This document shows positions 56,686-64,000 of a stretch of DNA of 64,000 nt, one piece after another (position 1 is the first letter of the stretch; each line of letters starts with the position of its first letter). A model generated the notes under the pieces. That model worked only from the letters and a program-made list of their open reading frames with translations, was not told where the DNA came from and ran no database searches. A program made the position numbers and the translations under genes. The DNA is from Dactylis glomerata (Eukaryota; Streptophyta; Magnoliopsida; Poales; Poaceae), in the NCBI GenBank assembly GCA_007115705.1, contig QXEO01001040.1, positions 1 through 64,000 of the forward strand, written 5' to 3'.

Positions 56686-58079
56686 AAAGGTTCTGCTTTT
56701 CTTGAATGAATATGTTTAGTGGTTAGCAATCATAATGGTTGTCGACCTAGGAAGGTGGGCAGTGGGACCATGGTAAGAGTATGGTGGAGGTCCCACTATA
56801 CCGGGAATGTTCACCTAGGACTAATAACCAATATCGCCAGTGATTCTTGTGCCGTAAAATACGGTCAACCATAGGATCTGGAATGGGACGGGAGAGTCAG
56901 TTGTATCTTTTCCCTCATGCATATCAACGGACCGGCCGTTTCGGAGCAGTTGTCTCCCTGCGCGGAGCTTCGGGATGGGTGGATTCCCCGTAATGAATTC
57001 ACGATTCTGGCGGTCTATGATGGATTGCGGCAATGACGGGGGTAGAGTGCCGAGGCCGGTGTTACCACAGTGCGTAACCGTATCCAGTGGGGGTAACTCA
57101 TTGTCTAGGAAAGACAAATATGCCGAGGTCGGCAACTACCAAAAGTGTAGACCGGCGAGGGTAGCGAACCGAAGTTGGAGCCGCAAAAGGGTGGGTATGC
57201 ACGGTCGCGGGAAGGAACAGTGATTGGCTCGGATCAACGGCTGGGCCCCATACCAAGGAAGTGTGGACGGGAAAGTACGCCCGATTGTGCAGCAAAGTGT
57301 TGATCTCCTATGGGTACAAGTGACCACCTCTGCAGAGTGTACAAAAAGTATCAAGATACTCCCTGTTCCGGGAAGGAGCTACGAACACGGCAGGAAAGAA
57401 GCCCATCGATGCTCTAATCAACCTGTGAAGACTAACGGACATAGTTCTTTGAATAAAATCAATCTTTAAAGAAATGCTTACAAAAACTGCATTTGGCCGA
57501 CTTTCTAGTCTATGGTCGTAGTTAGTGCATCAAACACCTCTAATCTATTAAATAAACTTGTTGGGTAACGCTTGTTACTCACCCCACTTCTTTTTAACCC
57601 TTGCTTAGACTCGGAGAACCAGTCTGAAGAAACTGAAGGAAGCCCGAAGGACTACGAGGAGGTCTACTACGAAGAACCGGACTTATCTGGAGGAGTCGAA
57701 GGCATTGATTACACCATCTTCTATGGTCCCGACGAAGGAACCGAGGAGGAGGCCGACACCTAGAACCGAAGGATAGAAACTTTGGTCGCATCGGACACCT
57801 AGAATAAAGCGACTAGAGTTAGGCATAATGTTTAGTCTATTATTTTCTGTTGTAACTAAGGTTTGTAATATCCACTTAGAACCACCGAGTGTTCCTCTTT
57901 GGACCGAGGAGGAACTAGAGTCCTTTGTAACATTATGACTTGTAATATTTAGTGCTTGAATAAAGACCGCTATGTTTCTGTTGTACCACTCTGAGGGATG
58001 TAATATTTGTGAATTGGTATTTCACGAGTGTTATATCAACGACTTGTATACTACAACATGCAGTGGTATGCTGGGTCAC

Positions 58080-58080
<1 letters not shown>
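56686..58080 (+). other. Element F, right part, with an acidic exon
   Basis: The sequence continues 37091-38554 across element D. A pyrimidine-rich tract and ttgcttag at about 57,600-57,608 make a good splice acceptor. The following frame reads DSENQSEETEGSPKDYEEVY, then EEPDLSGGVEGIDYTIFYG, and ends at TAG near 57,763. It is strongly acidic. The 300 bp after it contain aataaag near 57,958 and look like a 3' untranslated region. Upstream (56,700-57,480) I see no continuous ORF. The element type is uncertain. Confidence 0.5.

Positions 58081-58082
<2 letters not shown>

Positions 58083-58119
<37 letters not shown>
58083..58119. repeat. (GA)n microsatellite with a G run
   Basis: About 18 GA units are followed by a run of G to about 58,125. 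It sits at the apparent right edge of element F. Confidence 0.9.
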
Positions 58120-58125
<6 letters not shown>

Positions 58126-59456
58126 TGAACTACCTGCACCTTGGCTCGAGGAGCCCGAACCGGATGCCATCGGGAGGGTGACAGCGTGAGAGTGGCAGTG
58201 GTGTCGGAGTGGATTCCCGTCGGCCTATGCTAGAACCTTAGATCGGTAGGGATGTTGGTGGGGGGCGGCTACGCACGATCAACCTCATGAGACGTGCAGG
58301 CCGGGCCCCCATCCTTTATATAGCGCAGCGACAAGGGTCCACTGTTCATAAGAGAACGGACGTCCCCGATCAGGGCGCGAGGCAAGGGGTGGAGTCATTG
58401 GACTCGATCCAGATGAGATCAATCTAACACGTGAGGCTCCATCTTCAGTGGGATGGAGCTCGCCATTGCGTGCCTGCAATCATCCTCGTCTAGCATGGTC
58501 ATGCTCACCATCATCGTCGGGCTGCCTTTCGTGTCTCCCTTGCTGAGGCGGAGGCGAGCCGCGACATCGGAGCTTGCTACCACATGGCTGCATTAGCGCC
58601 TAACATCATTACCGCTATCGACGGCCAGCCGCTGTCGGTCTTCAACGACACTTTGCCGTTTCATCTCCAAGCCCTACGTTTGGATGCACACACACACACA
58701 AGGCGCCTCCTCCATGGGCTAGCAAGCTAGCTAGCTGGCGATCCATATAGGAGGCCATGCACGATGCATGGTTTCCTCGGCCGGTGAGGAATCCACGTGC
58801 ATATGCATACTTGCATGTGGTGATCATACGGTAAGTCCGGCCGCGACGAACACGGCCGCGGTGAAACGTGCCGGCCGATGTCATGCCGTTTTTTTTTTCT
58901 GGCGCCATTGACGGTGCCGTACATAACACTCTCGATGTTCGGGGCTGCTAGCGTACTGCCTGGCACCATGTCCATCTCTGCAAGCGAGGACGACAACGAG
59001 CAGGTCGCGGGCATACAGCTCAGTGGCGACCTCCACACTCAAGCTTCTAGGCTTGTGTGTGAGCTGAAGTTTACGTACGATAAACTCGTATGAGCATGCG
59101 ATGCTAGCGTTGTTTCCGACGAGGCACCGGCGTGTCTCTTCTTCCGCATCGAGCCAGCCGTCATGATGGCGCACTTGGTGACCATTGGACGCACGCCTGG
59201 CAAAGCGTGGCATGTCCGCTCGCTTTCTCTTTCTCTTGATCGACTATCTGTGCACCTCTTGCACTTTCGGCGAAGCTGTCGACGATTCGTCCCAAGCGCA
59301 ATCATGCATTCTACATCAAATTCAACCACATCAATGCCACTCAAGGCCGACAAGGCAAGACGATGAGGCAGGCATGGCCGGATTAAACGTCATGCTACCA
59401 TCGGCGCATGTACATGAGTACACCGACTCTACCGTCACCAACGCACACACCGACAC
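58126..59456. other. Unassigned region with a possible minus-strand 5' gene end
   Basis: On the minus strand a TATA-like ctatataaagg (near 58,315-58,325) is followed about 150 bp on by ATG at 58170. That ATG opens a Ser/Gly-rich start (MASGSGSSSQGAG) which runs into the GA repeat. It may be the 5' end of a gene or an LTR cut off by element F. A short (CA)n tract lies at 58,686-58,700. I recognise nothing else. Confidence 0.3.
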
Positions 59457-59610
59457 CTACACGGAGCCCCTCGAGGCATGGCGCCGTCCACACCGACGCC
59501 TACACGGAGCCCCTCGAGGGAGGGCACCGTCTACATGAACGCCTACACGGAGCCTCCTCGAGGTAGGGCGCCGTCTACACCAACACCTACGCGGACTCCT
59601 CGCCAATGCA
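59457..59610. repeat. Minisatellite of about 43 bp
   Basis: The unit ctacacggagcccctcgagg...gcgccgtctacaccaacgc recurs three times plus a partial copy at steps of about 43-44 bp (59457, 59500, 59543, 59587). Adjacent sequence to 60,000 is rich in caccgac and gacaaggc words without a clear period. Confidence 0.7.
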
Positions 59611-60251
59611 GGATGGCGTTCACATCAAGTCTACTTCAACATCTACACCAACATCAGTGATATCGTCCAAGCGCCGACAAGGCAAAGCCATACTACACCG
59701 ACATGTCCTTCTCCGATGAAGCAAACTATCACTTGCTTTGCTGACGAGGCAAAGGCAAGTCACCCCGTCTGACACCGACAAGGCGGACACCACTAGGCCA
59801 AGCACCGACGAGGATAAGGCCGCCCACATCTTCATCATCGGACATCGACAAGCCGGAGGGATACGGCCAAGCATCGCCGGAGGGATATGGCTAAGCATCA
59901 CCGGAGCGACGGGCGCGGCGTACCGCTCCACCCTTCTACCACACCACCGCCTTCTAGACGGAGGAGACGACTTGAAGACGACGACCATTGCAGCAGCTTA
60001 ATCGGAGGTGGTCTATGGGCTTGACCCATAGACGCAATTAAGCGGGAGCTTCCCGAGGCCCCGTGAACCAGAACTCCACAATTGCCTTGTCATGTTGGCC
60101 GCGCCAGCAGGTTGCGGAGCGCATCCTAAGGATCTCGTAATTTTGTTTCTCATGATGAGATTAATAAAATGCATGTTTCCTTTATTTTTATTTGTGTATC
60201 ATTATACACTGGCACGCCCGCGTAATATTTATTTTTCGTGTCAAACAACTG
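59611..60251. other. Unassigned, transcribed-looking 3' end
   Basis: GC-rich with recurring cgacaaggc and gccggagggat words (the latter at 59,853 and 59,876). From 60,000 it changes to a sequence with aataaaatgc near 60,160, like a poly(A) signal on the plus strand. No gene is recognised. Confidence 0.35.
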
Positions 60252-60875
60252 GTTTTTTGTTGCCTAGTTGCAAGTAGAGTTGCAACTCAAAGAGAAATGC
60301 TCCAGAATCCATGCTACACCCTAATTTTGGCCAACTTGCAAGTGTGGCCGCAACTGGTTTTTGTTGCATAGTTGCAAATGCACTTGCAACTAAGAGAGAA
60401 ATGAATCCGAAATACATGCTAAATCATAATTTCCATTTCCCGCCCCACTTGCAACTGTAGTTGCAACTGACTAAGAGAGAAATGCTCCAGAATCAGTGCT
60501 ACACCCTAATTTTCGCAAACTTGTAAGTGTGGTCGCAACTAGTTTTTGTTGTCTAGCTATAAGTGGACTTGTAGCTGAGAGAGAAATGACATCGAATACG
60601 TGATAAACCCTAATTTCCATTTCCCCACTTGCAAGTGTGGTCGCAACTAGATTTGTTGCTCAATTGCAAGTAGACTCGCAAGTGAGAGATAATTTTTTTG
60701 AAATCCGTGTTTAACCCTTTTTTTCATTTTTTGCCCCAGTTGCAAGTGTGGTTGCAACTTGCAACTAGGTTTGTTGTCCAGTTACAAGTGGAGATGCAAC
60801 TGAGAGAGAAATGTTTCAGAATCCATCCTAAACCCTTACTTCCATTTCGCCTCATTTTCAATTGTGCTCGCAACT
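60252..60875. repeat. Tandem array of about 105 bp units
   Basis: Around six diverged units each read roughly ttgttg-tagttgcaagt-gacttgcaact-gagagagaaatg-cagaatc-tgctaaaccctaatttccatttcccc-acttgcaagtgtggtcgcaact. Unit lengths vary by 10-20 bp and one unit lacks its start. I do not know the family. Confidence 0.75.
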
Positions 60876-62100
60876 ACGTAGACTGGGTCCTTATTTATTT
60901 TACCGGGTAATTTTTGTTCCCCTTATAGTCGTGATTTACACCGTGGAAGCTAAGTTTTATTCCTTCTTTGTGATTGTGCTAGCATTGTTCCAAGAAGTAA
61001 AATTTTGTTCTCATGTAGTTTTTATTTATTTCACCGCGTAAATTTTGTTTCCGTACCACTGATTTATTCCGTGGATGCTAAAGTTTTGTTCCTTATTTTG
61101 TAGTCATGATTTGTTATACGGCCTAAATTTGTGTTTCTTCTATAATCATGATTTATTTCACGGCCACTGAATATTTGTTCCTTCTGTCGTCATGATTTCT
61201 ATTCCTTCTTTCAGTTGGAGCACCAACTTTTTTATTCAATCTAGTATGTGTATTTATTCCATCGATCGTTTATCTTTTGCAGCTAAAGAAATGTTTTTGT
61301 TCTACTTTAAATTTTATTTGTGTCTAAATTTTTATCATGAACCGACAAAATTGTTCGATGTACACTTTAGCCTTATTCCAATAAATCGTTTGACGTTCCA
61401 CAAATAAAATTTAATGTAAAATATCATACAGAGTGATCAATATTTCTATAGTATTATATATACTCATTTGTTTTTTCATGTAGTTGAAATAAGAAACTGA
61501 AATATCATACAGAGTGAAAAATATTTCTATAGTATTTTCTACACTCCTTTAGCAATCACCGCTCACTTGCATGAGAAGAAAAATTATTCTCATTCGGAAA
61601 TGGTTCAAATTTAAAATGTTCCAAATTCGAAAAGTGTTTAAAAAAATTAAATTCATATTCTAAAGTTATTCAAATTTAAAATGGTTCAAATTCGAAATTG
61701 TACAAATTCAAAAAATTGTTCAAAAATTAAAAAAATTAAAAATTTATATTTTAAAAATAAAAAATATTTGAAATAATAATGAAAAAGAATAAGCTGAAAA
61801 AAGGAAACAGGAAAAAATAAAATGAAAAAGGAACAAATTAAACGAAACGAAACGAAACTGAAGATGAAAAAAAAATGTTAATGGGCCTACCAGACGGAGC
61901 AACTCTTAGGCGTTTTTCTTTACAGTCACCGAGTTGTTTGATACGAGCTTAGAGATGCCTTTATTGCGTGTAATAGATCAATTTTATAAAGTTGGATAGA
62001 CAATTGCCTACACAGCCCCTTTTAAGTGATTTGAGATAAAATCTGGACAAACCGTATATTTTCAAATAGATACAAAAAATAGTGGGCCAGGAACACTACA
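60876..62100. other. AT-rich unassigned region
   Basis: From 60,890 to 61,260 phrases like gtgatttattccgtgg and ttttgttccttct recur irregularly. From 61,570 to 61,860 the sequence is dominated by ttcaaatt/aaaatt words and poly-A-like runs. No ORF or element is supported. Confidence 0.45.
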
Positions 62101-62760
62101 TTTCTGATTTACCCCCTATATTTCTCTGTTTTAGCTCCGTTGACCGTCTTACTCATCTTCGGTGGGTGGCCGTCGATGGTCGGCCGTCGATTTCTGCTCC
62201 TGGGAGCGGCGGGGGCCGGCGCTTTCGACGACGCATGGTCTGAAAACGATGAACTTGCTGGGGATTACAGCAGTGTGAGCACGGGGTAGAAGCAGGGACG
62301 AGCGGCGACGAGAACGATGGCTGGGCGGCGGCGCGTGAGCAGGGAGGAGGAGGGCGGAGGGTCCGGGGGGTGGGGGAGGCAGAGTTTCGCGCGCACAGGG
62401 GTGGGCGGAGGTGCGCGAAGGCTTGGCCGTGGAGCGCCGGTGAGCACCGTCCATCAGGGTGCCGTTCGTGATCTGTCCAAGGAAGAAGACAATATGTTAT
62501 AAATTACCTCCCTATTATTTAAAAAGAAGGAGAACCGGTTATTGACACCAACAATTGCTAGGCGAGCTGGCCCGTTGCTTAGCTTTGGTCAGCGCGGACG
62601 CAAATTTGACTCCCATCAGACGCGAATAGGCGTCCCTTTTTTGCACAATATTCGCACATGACAAGCGGGCTCTGCCCATCAGCCAACGCAGGAATGCTGC
62701 AGCTGACTTAGCGCCGCGTCAGAAGGTGGACCCACGTGTCAGGGGGTGTTGCTGGATTAA
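62101..62760. other. Short GC-rich island, unassigned
   Basis: The stretch 62,150-62,450 is GC-rich with small overlapping frames on both strands. The minus strand reads Pro/Ser/Ala/Arg-rich, which is what random GC-rich DNA gives. No domain is recognised. Confidence 0.3.
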
Positions 62761-63011
62761 CCAAGTGTAACAAAAGTTTCAGGCTCAATAACTTTTCCAT
62801 ATTCAACTCTAAAAATACGCTTAAACTTGGGAAAATCATAACTTTTAATACCTAACTCGAAATTTAAGATATTGTACAAGACAAATTATCATAAAAATGT
62901 GAGAAAACATTTCCACCTCCTCACATTTTAGATTAGCCAATTAAATTCAAATTTGAATTACCGGTGCATAAAATACACTTTGAATCACATATTTTAAATC
63001 CATATCTTCAT

Positions 63012-64000
63012 CCCATTTTTGCCAGAGCTGTGTAAATTTTTAAGGCCAACAACTTTCGTAATTAGGGTTTTTTTACTTGCAACATAAAAATGGATTTTCT
63101 ATTTTATTAGTGCTTAAAAGGGTTAAAACGGGTGATTTTTGAGAAGTGACTACTAAGACAGTATGCAGAATGCCACCAATCCAATTTTCATGGGTGGGGG
63201 CCATGTAAAAATGCCAGATCCAAGGTTTGAGGAATTATCTCGGCCTGCAGTCATATACTGAATTATTTTTTAGCAAAATTCATTTAAATTCAAATTTGAA
63301 CTAGGGCTATATATACTACACATCAAGAAATTTGGGGAAAAATAGTTGGAGGTTCCCTGAAGGTGTGGAACCCCAGAACCTATCGCAAACTTGGATTCCC
63401 CACCCACCTAGCATAGACGGCGGGCACCGCAAATTTGACATAGATTTAAAATGGAAGTAAAAGGAAATTCAAAAAAATCTAAAAAAATGGAAAACCAGCC
63501 CATGGAATCATGATATGTGATATAGTACCTAGGAAAAATACCAAACATGGCATACCAAGGTTTCAGAGAAAAACTCTTCAAAAAAATGGCACCAAGCAGG
63601 ACTTCACTTGGCTTTCTACCCAATTGGCCATGATTTGTGTAAGTTCCATAGCAAACTTTTGAATTTTGACCCCATTTTTGGCAGGGTTGTGTATATTTCC
63701 AAGAACAACAACTTTGGTAACTAGGGTTTTTTGACTTACCACATAAAAAATGGATTTTCTATTTTATTAGTGCCTAAAAGGGACAAAATGAGTGTTTTTT
63801 GTGATGTGGCTACCAAGGGAAGTGTGCAGAACACCACCACTCCAATTTTCATGGGTGGAGGACCTTGTAGTAAGGCCAGATCCAAGTTTTGAGGAATTAT
63901 CTTGTCCTGCAGCCATATACTGAATTATTTTTGAGCGAAATCCATTAAAATTCAAATTTGAACTAGGGCTACATATACTACACATCAAGAAATTTGGGGA
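63012..64000. repeat. Direct repeat with a period of about 660 bp (runs off the window)
   Basis: The block 63012-63338 recurs at 63671-64000. The shared landmarks are cccattttt, aatggattttctattttatt, ccaattttcatgggtgg, gaggaattatct, and actacacatcaagaaatttgggga. The offset is 659-662 bp. The copies are clearly diverged. The second copy reaches the last base, so the array may continue. Sequence before it (62,770-63,010) shares some words (aaatttgaatt) but not a full copy. Confidence 0.8.

Noticed and set aside
57933..58181. Small ORFs across the GA repeat
   Set aside because: Their length comes from the microsatellite, which has no stop in several frames.
62149..62454. Minus-strand Pro/Ser/Arg-rich ORF
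   Set aside because: GC-rich DNA yields such frames by chance. Overlapping frames in both strands look equally good and there is no homology signal.
1..64000. tRNA, rRNA, CRISPR and bacterial-type operon features
   Set aside because: None were seen. Direct repeats here are LTRs, TSDs or satellites, and the gene structures have introns and TATA boxes.

Overview
The window is repeat-rich plant nuclear DNA, almost certainly from a grass and probably a cool-season (Pooideae) grass with a large genome. It holds no bacterial-style genes, and I see no convincing intact host gene. What it holds is a nest of transposable elements, several of them with exact target-site duplications (TSDs), so the order of insertion can be read directly.

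Layout from left to right: (1) 276-912, a decayed Ty1/copia reverse transcriptase-RNase H tail with a possible LTR after it. (2) 3029-6173, the left end of a CACTA (En/Spm) DNA transposon with its terminal repeat, subterminal repeats, promoter and broken TNP2 transposase. (3) 6174-16599, element A, a minus-strand Athila-like Ty3/gypsy element with gag-pro-pol, a separate 3' ORF and 1.5 kb LTRs. Its two flanks do not match, so it is a recombination chimera. (4) 16600-37090, element B, a plus-strand non-autonomous gypsy-type element with one unusual ORF. It keeps only 95 bp of its 5' LTR and has a complete 3' LTR. (5) Inside B, 18513-33626, element C, a young complete Tat-lineage gypsy element (930 bp LTRs, TSD gtcaa) with gag-pol on the plus strand and a seven-exon accessory gene on the opposite strand. 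(6) 37091-38554 and 56681-about 58080, the two halves of an unclassified element F. (7) Splitting F, 38555-56680, element D, a minus-strand gypsy element with a second RNase H (TSD atagc). (8) Inside D, 39603-48610, element E (TSD ggcga), a Tat-type derivative that keeps gag-protease and an eight-exon antisense gene but has no reverse transcriptase or integrase. (9) 58080-64000, unassigned repeat-rich DNA with microsatellites, two tandem arrays and AT-rich stretches.

How the parts work together: A supplies a full set of retrotransposon enzymes, and B shares A's 3' internal region and primer-binding-site type, so B may have moved using A-type proteins. C has its own enzymes. E has none beyond gag-protease and would need a Tat relative. 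In both C and E the sense gag/pol transcript and the antisense accessory gene converge tail to tail. Most coding regions carry stop codons or frameshifts. Many of the stops fit C-to-T decay of methylated cytosines, as expected for silenced elements.

The points most worth following up are the antisense spliced genes in C and E, whose exon phases all join correctly; the pared-down structure of E; the chimeric junction at A; and a CpG-containing sequence word that differs between C, D and E but recurs in coding and non-coding parts of each.
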